In this document: positions 36,058 to 43,989 of the stretch, in pieces
Position numbering within the stretch: the stretch's first letter is position 1
Layout: the number at the start of each line of letters is the position of its first letter
NCBI GenBank assembly: GCA_902796905.1
Contig: CADBQU010000028.1
Location: 1-46,827, forward strand
Length of the DNA: 46,827 nucleotides
Reading direction: 5' to 3'
Source of the DNA: Oscillospiraceae bacterium
GTDB taxonomy: Bacteria; Bacillota; Clostridia; Oscillospirales; Acutalibacteraceae
Notes under the pieces: generated by a model
The model's input: only the letters and a program-made list of their open reading frames with translations
The model's database searches: none
Told to the model about the DNA's origin: nothing
Translations under genes and position numbers: made by a program

Positions 36058-37170
36058 ATGCATATTTTATTTGCCGGCGGAGGTACCGCGGGACATATTA
36101 ATCCGGCTTTGGCAGTAGCCAAATATATTAAACAAAAGCATCCCTATGCTACAATTTCTTACATAGGTAAAAAAGGCGGTATGGAAGAAACGCTTGTGGT
36201 TAAAGCCGGATTTGATTTTTATCCTATTGAAGTTTCGGGATTTCAACGGCAAATTACAGCCGAAAACATTAAAAGGAATGTAGACGCGGTTAAAAAGGTT
36301 TTTTCGGCTTGCAAACGTTCAAGAGAGCTTTTAATGCAGTTAAAACCCGATATTGTTATGGGTACCGGCGGTTATGTAAGCGGTCCGGTTTTAAGAGAAG
36401 CCGAAAAATTAAAAATTAAAACCGCAATACACGAACAAAATGCTTTTCCCGGAATTACCACCAAGCTTTTGGCAAATAAAGTTGACCTCGTTATGCTTGC
36501 AATGAAAGAGGCAAAAGACAGATTAAAAATTAAAAAAACTTATGTGGTTACGGGAAATCCCGTTAGGGGAGAAATGAGCAGTTTAAGCAAAGAGGCCGCA
36601 AGGAATAAACTTAATATACCTATGGATAAAAAGGTAATATTATCTTTCGGCGGTTCTTTGGGCGCAGAAAAAATAAACAATGCGGTAGCTAAAATAATAG
36701 CCGATAATTGGCTTAACGAAAACATTGTTTTTATTCACGGTACCGGTAAAAACAGATATGAAGACTTTATAAATAAGCTAACGGAAAATTCCGTTCCCAC
36801 GGAAAGAGAAAATTTAATAATAAAAGATTATTTGGATAATACCGTTTGCGTACCGGCGGCAGACCTTGTAATATCTCGTGCCGGAGCCATTTCTTTAACC
36901 GAAATAGGCATTTGCGGTAAGCCGGCAATATTTATTCCTTCCCCCAACGTGGCGGAAAATCATCAGTATTTTAATGCACTTTCGTTAAAAAAAGTAGGCG
37001 CTGCGGAACTTGTTGAAGAAAAAGATATAGATACTTTGGAGGATGTTGTTTTAAAAATTATAAACAACAATGAGCTTTTGGAAAAAATGAGTAAAAGGGT
37101 AAAGCAAAGTACTATTTGTAACGCTACCGAAATTATATACGAAGAACTTATGAAACTGTATACAAAATAG
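36058..37170 (+). CDS. murG: UDP-GlcNAc:lipid I N-acetylglucosamine transferase MurG
   Basis: MurG adds GlcNAc to lipid I to make lipid II at the inner membrane face. The 370-residue GT-B glycosyltransferase has GGGTAGHINPALAVA (7-21), MGTGGYVSGPV, IHEQNAFPG, SFGGSLGA and SRAGAISLTEI. A GTG at 36049 is in frame but overlaps the AAGGGTGG ribosome binding site of the ATG at 36058, which gives the conserved MHILFAGGG start. murC and murB do not follow; murA does. Confidence 0.97.
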   Translation: MHILFAGGGTAGHINPALAVAKYIKQKHPYATISYIGKKGGMEETLVVKAGFDFYPIEVSGFQRQITAENIKRNVDAVKKVFSACKRSRELLMQLKPDIVMGTGGYVSGPVLREAEKLKIKTAIHEQNAFPGITTKLLANKVDLVMLAMKEAKDRLKIKKTYVVTGNPVRGEMSSLSKEAARNKLNIPMDKKVILSFGGSLGAEKINNAVAKIIADNWLNENIVFIHGTGKNRYEDFINKLTENSVPTERENLIIKDYLDNTVCVPAADLVISRAGAISLTEIGICGKPAIFIPSPNVAENHQYFNALSLKKVGAAELVEEKDIDTLEDVVLKIINNNELLEKMSKRVKQSTICNATEIIYEELMKLYTK

Positions 37171-37242
37171 CTTTAAACGGTTTTTACTATTACCTATTAG
37201 GAACATAAACATTTTTGGGAGGATTTTAAAAACAATCTTCTT

Positions 37243-37278
37243 ACTTTTACAAATAAAACAATAAAATGTTTTATTTGT
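37243..37278 (+). other. AT-rich perfect hairpin in the murA leader
   Basis: ACAAATAAAACA pairs perfectly with TGTTTTATTTGT (12 bp), with an ATAAAA loop, ending at about 37278. Only CAAAACC follows, so there is no T-run. It lies directly 5' of the bulged hairpin at 37279. Confidence 0.6.
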
Positions 37279-37325
37279 CAAAACCATTGGGTATGGGATA
37301 GGGTGTAACACCGCTATTGGTTTTG
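37279..37325 (+). other. Bulged hairpin in the murA leader (candidate structured RNA)
   Basis: CAAAACCA (37279-37286) pairs with TGGTTTTG (37318-37325). Inside, ATAGGGTG (37298-37305) pairs with CACC-G-CTAT (37309-37317), loop TAA, with one bulged G (37313). An 11-base 5' bulge, TTGGGTATGGG (37287-37297), joins the two helices. There is no T-run. It lies 66 bases before the murA start. Confidence 0.65.
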
Positions 37326-37390
37326 CATAGTATGGAATGAACGGCAGTTTAAATATATTATGCTGTTTTTCTAAAGGAGTGCATATACCA

Positions 37391-38644
37391 ATGGGCATAA
37401 TAACCGTAACCGGCGGTAACAAATTAAGCGGAGAACTAAATGTTCACGGAGCAAAAAATTCGGCGTTGCCTATACTTGCGGCAACGGTTTTAATAAAAGG
37501 CGAAACTGTAATACATAATTGTCCGAAATTATCGGATATAAACGCGGCAATTAATATATTAAGGCACTTGGGATGCATTGTTAAAAGGGACGGACACACC
37601 ATAACCGTTAACTCTAAAAACATTACCGAGAGTTTTATACCCGACAGTTTAATGAGAGAGATGCGCTCTTCTATTATTTTTTTGGGAGCACTTATAGCAC
37701 GAACGGGAAATGCAAAACTTTCAAGCCCCGGCGGATGTGAATTGGGTCCGAGACCCATAGATATACATATAGCCGCCTTAAAAAATTTGGGTGTGGATAT
37801 AACCGAAGAGGGCGGACTTTTAAATTGTAAAGTTAAAAATAAGCTTAAAGGGAAAATAATTAATTTTCCCGTGCCTTCGGTGGGAGCTACCGAAAACGCA
37901 TTGATAGCCGCCACAGTAGCCGAGGGCAAAACGGTAATCCATAACGCGGCAAGAGAGCCGGAAATTTCGGACTTGGCAAATTTTTTAAGAATGGCAGGAG
38001 CCAAAATTACGGGAGAAAACATAGGCATAATAGAAGTAGAAGGCGTAAAACGTTTAAATTCTTTGGAACACAGGGTAATATCCGACAGAATAGAAGCCGC
38101 TACATATATGTCTTGTGCAGCGGCTACGGGCGGAGAGATTTATTTAAAAAAAATTAATCCGGATTTTTTATTGCCGGTTATAGAAGTATTTAATAAAAGC
38201 GGATGCGAAATTGTTACGGGGGTTAACGGTTTATGGCTTAAAGCGCCAAAGCAAATTAAAAGCGTAGAAACCGTTAAAACTTATTATTATCCCGGTTTTC
38301 CTACCGACGCCGCACCTACAACTTTAGCTATGCTTTTAAAATCCAACGGAGCTACCGTTTTTGTGGAAAATATTTTTCAAAACAGATATAAATATGTTGA
38401 CGAACTTAAAAGGTTTGGCGCAAATATAAGTGTGGAAGGTAAAGTTGCAATAGTTTTCGGCAAAGAAAAGCTTTACGGCGCAAAGGTTGAATGTACCGAT
38501 TTACGAGGCGGAGCCGCAACGGTAGTAGCGGCGTTATCAAGCGTTGGAACCAGCTTTATAAATAAAATTTATCATATAGACAGAGGCTATGAAAATTTAG
38601 TGGAAAATTTAAAAAATTTGGGTGCCGATATAAGCAGAAAATAA
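37391..38644 (+). CDS. murA: UDP-GlcNAc 1-carboxyvinyltransferase MurA
   Basis: MurA starts peptidoglycan synthesis by transferring enolpyruvate from PEP to UDP-GlcNAc. The 417-residue protein has K22-N23 in HGAKNSALPIL, the catalytic cysteine C116 in SPGGCELGPRPID (so it should be sensitive to fosfomycin in principle), and FPTDAAP near residue 300. The conserved start is MGIITVTGGN at 37391. AAGGAG (37373-37379) is unusually far, about 11 bases, from this ATG; a GTG at 37379 is in frame but would overlap the ribosome binding site. It lies between murG and ftsQ, where murB or murC often stand. Confidence 0.96.
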   Translation: MGIITVTGGNKLSGELNVHGAKNSALPILAATVLIKGETVIHNCPKLSDINAAINILRHLGCIVKRDGHTITVNSKNITESFIPDSLMREMRSSIIFLGALIARTGNAKLSSPGGCELGPRPIDIHIAALKNLGVDITEEGGLLNCKVKNKLKGKIINFPVPSVGATENALIAATVAEGKTVIHNAAREPEISDLANFLRMAGAKITGENIGIIEVEGVKRLNSLEHRVISDRIEAATYMSCAAATGGEIYLKKINPDFLLPVIEVFNKSGCEIVTGVNGLWLKAPKQIKSVETVKTYYYPGFPTDAAPTTLAMLLKSNGATVFVENIFQNRYKYVDELKRFGANISVEGKVAIVFGKEKLYGAKVECTDLRGGAATVVAALSSVGTSFINKIYHIDRGYENLVENLKNLGADISRK

Positions 38645-38710
38645 AAAATTAAAATAATAAAAATAATATATTAAAAATTTTAAAAAAGATTTAAAAAGGA
38701 AAGTTAATTT

Positions 38711-39514
38711 ATGCAGGTAAGCTACGGTAAAACCGAACAAAGAAAAAAGCCTAAAAATAAAAAACGCAATAAAGCCAATAAAATTTTGGCTTTATTATTG
38801 GTGTTGGCTTTGTTTGGAACAATTTTTACCGTTCTTGCAAAAACGGTTTTGTTTCCCGTAAAAAAAATAAATGTAACAACAAATACAAATTATACCAAAG
38901 AACAAATTGCGGAAGCTTCGGGTATATTAATAAACGAAAGCAAAATGTACGGGTTTTCAAGTAAAAAAACCGAACACAGAATTATTTTAAAGCTGCCGTA
39001 TATTAAAAGCGTTAGCTTTGCAAGAAGTTTAAACGGAGTACTGAATATTAAAGCAGAAAAAGATACGGCTTTGTTTTGCTTGGAAACAACCGATAACGCC
39101 GGGAAATATGTTTATTTAAATAAAGAATATAAAGTTTTAGAAAAAAGCGACAGCTTAAATAAAAATATTATTCTTATTAAGGGCATAAACGCAGATAAAT
39201 TTACTATAGGCGAAAATGCAAAAATAGAAAAAAACGAAAAATTCGATTTATTTAAAAATATATACGAAGATTTAAACAATTCTTTTAAGGATAAAAAAAT
39301 TGCCGTAAATGCCATAGATGTAACCGATAATAGTTCAATTAAATTTATAATAAAAGGCGGCATAACCGTAAATATAGGTTCTTATACAAACGTAGAACAT
39401 AAAATAAATCACTTAACGGGTATGCTTGATAAATTGCAGGACAGAACAAGGGGAGTTATAGATTTATCAGCCTGGAGTTCTTCAAGTCCCAAAGGATATT
39501 TTAAAGAAAATTAA
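38711..39514 (+). CDS. ftsQ: FtsQ/DivIB-type cell division protein
   Basis: The 267-residue bitopic protein has a very basic cytoplasmic N-terminus (KKPKNKKRNK), one membrane helix (about 25-47), a POTRA domain (about 50-120, INVTTNTNYTKEQIAEASGI) and a beta-domain. It is expected to join FtsL/DivIC at the septum. Conservation is low, so the name depends on topology, POTRA and its position before ftsZ. It lies 66 bases after murA. AAAAGGAAAG precedes the ATG. Confidence 0.88.
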   Translation: MQVSYGKTEQRKKPKNKKRNKANKILALLLVLALFGTIFTVLAKTVLFPVKKINVTTNTNYTKEQIAEASGILINESKMYGFSSKKTEHRIILKLPYIKSVSFARSLNGVLNIKAEKDTALFCLETTDNAGKYVYLNKEYKVLEKSDSLNKNIILIKGINADKFTIGENAKIEKNEKFDLFKNIYEDLNNSFKDKKIAVNAIDVTDNSSIKFIIKGGITVNIGSYTNVEHKINHLTGMLDKLQDRTRGVIDLSAWSSSSPKGYFKEN

Positions 39515-39602
39515 AATGAATTTTAATTTGGATTTCTGAAATTTTTAAAAGTTAAAAATAAAATTTCGGCAATAAAAAAGTTAAAATTTTTTAATAAATA
39601 TA

Positions 39603-39631
39603 TTGAAATTTGTGCAAAACTATGTTAAAAT
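39603..39631 (+). promoter_or_regulatory. Promoter of ftsZ
   Basis: TTGAAA (39603-39608), a 17-bp spacer and TAAAAT (39626-39631). This would allow ftsZ to be expressed apart from the rest of the cluster. Confidence 0.65.
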
Positions 39632-39682
39632 CTAATTGTATAATTATTTCAATGAAGTAATAAGTTTGGAAGGATGATAAAA

Positions 39683-40759
39683 ATGCCATTTGAAGTATCA
39701 AATGATATGAACAGTGATGTTGTTAAAATTAAAGTTATAGGTGTAGGCGGCGGTGGCGGTAACGCCATTAACCGAATGGTTGACGCCGGTGTAAGAGGGG
39801 TAGAATTTGTAGCGGTAAATACCGATCGCGCTGCATTATACCTTTCTAAAGCAACTACTAAAATTCAAATAGGAGAAAAATCCACAAAAGGACAAGGCGC
39901 AGGAGCCGATCCTCAAAAAGGCGCAAATGCAGCCGAAGAATCTAAGGATGAAATAACTTCTGCTATTCGCGACGCGGATATGGTATTTATTACAGCCGGT
40001 ATGGGCGGCGGCACCGGTACGGGCGCTGCTCCTTTGGTAGCTCAAATTGCAAAAGAGCTTGGTATTTTAACCGTTGGTATTGTAACCAAACCTTTTGAAT
40101 TTGAAGGCAAACGCAGAATGAATCAGGCGGAATCCGGTATAGCCGCTTTAAGAGAACATGTAGATAGTCTTATTATCATCCCAAATGAACGTTTAAAATA
40201 TGTTTCTAACGAAAAAATCACTCTTAAAAACGCATTCGAAATTGCAGACGATGTTCTTCGTCAAGGCGTACAGAGTATATCCGAATTAGTTAATGTTACA
40301 GCTTTAATCAACTTGGATTTTGCCGATGTTAAAGCAGTTATGACCGACAGCGGATTTGCTCATATGGGCGTAGGCGTAGCTTCCGGCAGAGATAAAGCAG
40401 AACAGGCAGCAAGAGATGCAATAAGCAGTCCTTTAATAGAAACATCTATGGAAAATGCAAGAGGCGTTATTATAAGCGTAACCGGTTCGGAAGATATCGG
40501 TTTGGAAGAAGTAACACAAGCAGCTTCCATTATAGCCGAACAAGCTCATCCGGATGCAAATATTATTTGGGGCTGCCAGCTTGACGAAACTTTGGAAGAC
40601 ACCGTTAGAATTACAGTTGTTGCCACAGGTTTGGGAACAGATAATAAATCTAACAGCGCAAATTCCGATTTAGTTGATATTTTAAGCTCCGGCGATAATA
40701 AAGACGATGACGACGGCGCATACAACGAAATTTTTGATATGATTAACAACAGAAAGTAA
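39683..40759 (+). CDS. ftsZ: Cell division GTPase FtsZ
   Basis: FtsZ polymerises into the division ring. The 358-residue protein has [13 protein letters not shown] (20-32), the tubulin signature GGGTGTG (108-114), the [12 protein letters not shown]7 loop and a complete C-terminal subdomain. After the core it has only a short acidic linker and ends [10 protein letters not shown]. The usual DIPxFLR-type tail that binds FtsA, SepF and other partners is not obvious. An ATG at 39674 is in frame, but GGAAGGA (39668-39674) is better placed for the ATG at 39683. ftsA is not next to it. Confidence 0.97.
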   Translation: MPFEVSNDMNSDVVKIKVIGVGGGGGNAINRMVDAGVRGVEFVAVNTDRAALYLSKATTKIQIGEKSTKGQGAGADPQKGANAAEESKDEITSAIRDADMVFITAGMGGGTGTGAAPLVAQIAKELGILTVGIVTKPFEFEGKRRMNQAESGIAALREHVDSLIIIPNERLKYVSNEKITLKNAFEIADDVLRQGVQSISELVNVTALINLDFADVKAVMTDSGFAHMGVGVASGRDKAEQAARDAISSPLIETSMENARGVIISVTGSEDIGLEEVTQAASIIAEQAHPDANIIWGCQLDETLEDTVRITVVATGLGTDNKSNSANSDLVDILSSGDNKDDDDGAYNEIFDMINNRK

Positions 40760-40806
40760 TTTAAAGCAATTACATAAGTCTATTAAAAATTTAATTTATT
40801 AAAATT

Positions 40807-40850
40807 AAAACAGACCGATTGGCGGTGTTTACCGTTTCGGTCTGTTTTTT
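40807..40850 (+). terminator. Intrinsic terminator after ftsZ
   Basis: AAAACAGACCGA (40807-40818) pairs with TCGGTCTGTTTT (40837-40848), 12 bp, with an inner CGGT-GTTT-ACCG hairpin and a T-run to 40850. Confidence 0.88.
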
Positions 40851-40982
40851 ATGTAAATTTATAATTTATTAAAGTGCTGTTATCGGTAGGAAAAACTGCA
40901 AAACAAACAGAAGGTTTGAGCATTTTTTTGCTTTTATTAAAAAAAGAAAACCTATAAAAAATTATAAAAATAAATAAAATAA

Positions 40983-41075
40983 GGGCGGCAGCCCAAAGCC
41001 CAAGGGGCTTTGCAAAAGCAAAAAATTTGCTTTTGCCCCAAAAACAATTAATTGTTTTTTGGGGGGCTGCCGCCC
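40983..41075. repeat. Structured repeat element, copy 2 (inverted relative to copy 1)
   Basis: GGGCGGCAGCCC (40983-40994) and GGGCTGCCGCCC (41064-41075) form a 12-bp outer stem. Inside are AAAGCCC/GGGCTTT (40995-41011), GCAAAAGCAAA/TTTGCTTTTGC (41012-41036) and CCC-AAAAACAAT/ATTGTTTTT-GGG with one bulged T (41037-41063). It is the main content, with the ftsZ terminator, of the 367-base gap between the convergent ftsZ and ddh genes. Confidence 0.85.
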
Positions 41076-41126
41076 GTAATACAAATTTGTTATTTTAAAA
41101 ATACAGTAAATATTAAATTTTGCATT

Positions 41127-42110
41127 TTAAAGCATGGTTTTTCTTAAAAATTCTTCGGATTCGGAAAGAAGGTATTTTGGCGCTATATCAAATATGGTTT
41201 TGCAGCCGCTAACGCCTTCTTTATTTAATTTATATGCCGCGCGGGCAAAGGCCACTAAAACTCCGGAGGTAAATTCGGGGTTGGAGTCTAATTTTAATTT
41301 AAATTCCATAACATGTTTATTTTCGTTATCTTTACCGCTGCTGCCGGTCCTGAATACAAATCCGCCGTGGGGAATACCCTTATGGTTTTTATTAAGCTCT
41401 TCCATAGAAATAAAATGAACGGTGGTATTATATTCGTCAAAATAATTGGGCATAGTTTTTATTTCGTTTTCTATTTTGTTTAAATCCGCACCCTCTTTTG
41501 CCACAACAAAGCATTCTCTTAAATGTTTTTCTCTTGCTGTTAAAGTTGGATTTTCGCAGTTTCTAACGCTTTGTAAAGCGCTTTCTATAGGTATTGTATA
41601 CTGACGGGCGTCTAATACTCCGTCTATTCTTCTTATGGCGTCGCTGTGGCCCTGGCTTACGCCTTTGCCCCAAAAAGTGTAATCGTTGCCGTTAGGAAGA
41701 ACAGCCTTGCCCAATGCTCTCATCAAAGAAAACAAGCCGGGATCCCAACCTATTGAAATAATACCGATTTTGCCGGCCTTTTTTGCTGCGGCATCAACAT
41801 TGTTAAAATGAGAAGGTATTTTTGCATGGGTATCAAAACTATCTACAATGTTAAAATGTTGGGCAAATTCCGGAGTTTGAACAGGCAGGTCGTTTGCGCT
41901 GCCGCCGCACATAATTAAAACGTCTAATTTATCTTTAAAGTTTAAGGCTGTGTTTATGTTATATACCGGAGCGTTAAAAACGGTTTTAACGGTTTCGGGG
42001 TTTCTTCTGGTAAATACGGCGCAAAGTTCCATATCCTCGGTATTTTTAACAGCGTATTCAACGCCTCTTCCCAAATTGCCGTAGCCTACAATTCCAACAC
42101 GAATTTTCAT
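41127..42110 (-). CDS. ddh: meso-Diaminopimelate dehydrogenase
   Basis: Ddh makes meso-diaminopimelate in one step from tetrahydrodipicolinate, ammonia and NADPH, replacing the succinylase, acetylase or aminotransferase routes. The 327-residue protein has the N-terminal Rossmann motif GYGNLGRGVE (about 9-18), CGGSANDLPVQTPEF, DSFDTHAKIPSHF, SIGWDPGLFSLMR, and the FWGKGVSQGHSDAIRRIDGV segment that binds the substrate. Length matches the family (about 320). AAAGGA lies upstream on the minus strand. It follows the permease gene after 35 bases and is likely cotranscribed with it. It complements dapA and dapB at 2835-4609. Confidence 0.96.
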   Translation of the reverse strand: MKIRVGIVGYGNLGRGVEYAVKNTEDMELCAVFTRRNPETVKTVFNAPVYNINTALNFKDKLDVLIMCGGSANDLPVQTPEFAQHFNIVDSFDTHAKIPSHFNNVDAAAKKAGKIGIISIGWDPGLFSLMRALGKAVLPNGNDYTFWGKGVSQGHSDAIRRIDGVLDARQYTIPIESALQSVRNCENPTLTAREKHLRECFVVAKEGADLNKIENEIKTMPNYFDEYNTTVHFISMEELNKNHKGIPHGGFVFRTGSSGKDNENKHVMEFKLKLDSNPEFTSGVLVAFARAAYKLNKEGVSGCKTIFDIAPKYLLSESEEFLRKTML

Positions 42111-42145
42111 AATAAAAGTCCTTTCTTTTTTTAAATTAAAAATGC

Positions 42146-43279
42146 TTATTTTAAATCTTTTGTATTATTTATATTTGTATTATCTGTATTTGTATTTTTT
42201 TCTTTTGTTTCGGTAGTTTTCCAAAGTGAGATTTTGCCGTTTTTTTGAAGGTCCGTAATAACAATTAAAGAAAGCGGCAGCATAATCATTCCGGCAAAGC
42301 CTGCAATTTTTAAGCCTACAAATAATGCTATAAGCATAACCAACGGATGTAAACCTAACTGTTGACCTATAATTTTAGGCTCTATAAATTGTCTTATAAC
42401 GGTAATAATTATATAACCTAAAAGTAAAACTATAAAACCGTAAATGTCGCCGGTAATTAAAGAATATAAACTCCAAGGAATAAGTACGGTACCGGTACCC
42501 AAAACAGGTAAAATATCTACTATGGTTATAATTGCTGCCAAAGCCGCAAAATTAGGCTTTTTAAGAATAAGAAGCAGTATGCTTAATTCTATAAAAGTTA
42601 TAAACATAATAATAATATATCCGCGTAAAACCTTAAAGATATTTTTTTGAAAAATATCTTTAATATTGGTAACAATATCCAATGTTTTTTTATTAAGCTG
42701 CATTTTAATGAATTTTATTACTTTTTCATAATCTCTTGCAATAAAGCAGCTTGCAACTAAAGTAACCACAACGGTTATTAACAAATTAGGTGCGGATTTT
42801 ATAACGTATGCTCCGAAGTTTGTAAGGTAGGTGCTGGCATTTTTTGCAACGGCAGATAAAATATTAGACGGCAAAGAATTAAGTGTATTAAGTATGTTTT
42901 GTGGAAGGTCTTTAAAAATTTCCGCTAATTTTAAATTTATTCCGCTGAATGCATTTTTTAAAATGGGCAAATAAACAGGAACAAAAGCCGAGGCAAAATT
43001 TAATATTTTTGTATATAAAAAATAAATTATTCCAACGCACGCTATTAATACTATGGCATAAGTTAAAACCACAAAAAATATTGTAAGAACGCTTTTTGGT
43101 ATTTTTGTTTTTTTTGCAATAACATTGGCAGGCTTTTGAACAATAAAGCAAGCGAACATACCTATTAAAAAAGGCATTAAATAAATGGATAAAAATTTAA
43201 AGCAAACATATATTATGCTTAATATAACCGCAAAGTACAAAACGTTTATTAAAAAATTTTTTCTTTTTTCGGTATTCAT
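42146..43279 (-). CDS. AI-2E/YtvI-family membrane protein
   Basis: The 377-residue protein has about eight membrane helices and the AI-2E family sequences: the N-terminal LMPFLIGMFACFIVQKP segment, a long amphipathic stretch in the middle, the AIITIVDILPVLGTGTVLIPW motif and RQFIEPKIIGQQLGLHPLV near the end. Families of this fold include the sporulation protein YtvI, which is the likely closest type here. Substrate is unknown and autoinducer-2 export is not implied. The last 20 residues are a Thr/Asn-rich tail. AAGAGGA precedes the ATG. Upstream of ddh on the same strand. Confidence 0.85.
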   Translation of the reverse strand: MNTEKRKNFLINVLYFAVILSIIYVCFKFLSIYLMPFLIGMFACFIVQKPANVIAKKTKIPKSVLTIFFVVLTYAIVLIACVGIIYFLYTKILNFASAFVPVYLPILKNAFSGINLKLAEIFKDLPQNILNTLNSLPSNILSAVAKNASTYLTNFGAYVIKSAPNLLITVVVTLVASCFIARDYEKVIKFIKMQLNKKTLDIVTNIKDIFQKNIFKVLRGYIIIMFITFIELSILLLILKKPNFAALAAIITIVDILPVLGTGTVLIPWSLYSLITGDIYGFIVLLLGYIIITVIRQFIEPKIIGQQLGLHPLVMLIALFVGLKIAGFAGMIMLPLSLIVITDLQKNGKISLWKTTETKEKNTNTDNTNINNTKDLK

Positions 43280-43372
43280 TTTTTTATTCCTCTTAAAAAT
43301 TGTTATATAAATTTTATATTTTTTAACTTTTAAAACACAAAATTAAATTAATATATAAAGACCAATAATATA

Positions 43373-43401
43373 ATAATAAACTATTTTAAAAAAAGTTACA
43401 A
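43373..43401 (-). promoter_or_regulatory. Promoter of the permease-ddh operon
   Basis: On the minus strand: TTGTAA (43401-43396), a 17-bp spacer and TATTAT (43378-43373). It is back to back with the pheB promoter; the two -35 boxes are 18 bases apart. Confidence 0.55.
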
Positions 43402-43419
43402 GAAAAAAATAAAAAAACC

Positions 43420-43448
43420 TTGAAAATATCATAAAAATATGTTATATT
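43420..43448 (+). promoter_or_regulatory. Promoter of pheB-hom-lysC
   Basis: TTGAAA (43420-43425), a 17-bp spacer and TATATT (43443-43448). The leader to pheB is only about 35 bases. Confidence 0.65.
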
Positions 43449-43488
43449 TGTTTATGTTGCGAGAATAACTGTTTTTCGGAGGTGGACA

Positions 43489-43926
43489 ATGGCTAAACAA
43501 AACTATTATGTTGTTAGGGAAGACGCACTGCCCAAAATAATTATTAAAGTTACGGAAGCGGAAAATTTAATAAAAAGCGGCGCGGTAAAAAGTACCTCGG
43601 AAGCCATTAGAAAAACAGGAATTTCGAGAAGTGTTTTTTACAAGTACCGAAACAGTGTTGTAAAACTTGAAAACAACAGTCAAAAAACGGTTGTTTCTAT
43701 TTCGGCAATTTTAAAAGATAAAATAGGAATGCTTTCGGACTTTATTAATAATTTATATGATTTGGGAGCAAATATTTTAACTATTAACCAGGAAAATCCG
43801 CAAAACGGAGCCGCAGTGGTAACCGTAACTTACAGGGTTAATAAATCTGTTTCAAACGAAGAGTTATTAAAAAAATTAAAAACCTGCAAGGGAGTAATTG
43901 CGGTAAATAAGGTAGAAGAAAATTAA
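43489..43926 (+). CDS. pheB: ACT-domain protein PheB (UPF0735)
   Basis: The 145-residue protein has an N-terminal helix-turn-helix-like segment (about 35-57, STSEAIRKTGISRSVFYKYR) and a C-terminal ACT domain (about 68-142, VSISAILKDKIGMLSDFINNLYDLGANI). This is the UPF0735/PheB layout, often found before hom in Clostridia and Bacilli. ACT domains bind amino acids, so it probably senses an aspartate-family or aromatic amino acid and regulates this operon or its enzymes; the ligand is not known. The ribosome binding site is GGAGGTGG. hom follows after 63 bases. Confidence 0.9.
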   Translation: MAKQNYYVVREDALPKIIIKVTEAENLIKSGAVKSTSEAIRKTGISRSVFYKYRNSVVKLENNSQKTVVSISAILKDKIGMLSDFINNLYDLGANILTINQENPQNGAAVVTVTYRVNKSVSNEELLKKLKTCKGVIAVNKVEEN

Positions 43927-43989
43927 AAATTTATTTAATATATTTATTAATTTTAAAAGCAAAAGAAAAGAAAGGAAAAAGAATAGCAA

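Noticed and set aside
37444..38028. Minus-strand open frame of 194 codons inside murA
   Set aside because: Antisense to a complete murA with all motifs; no start signal and no recognisable domain.
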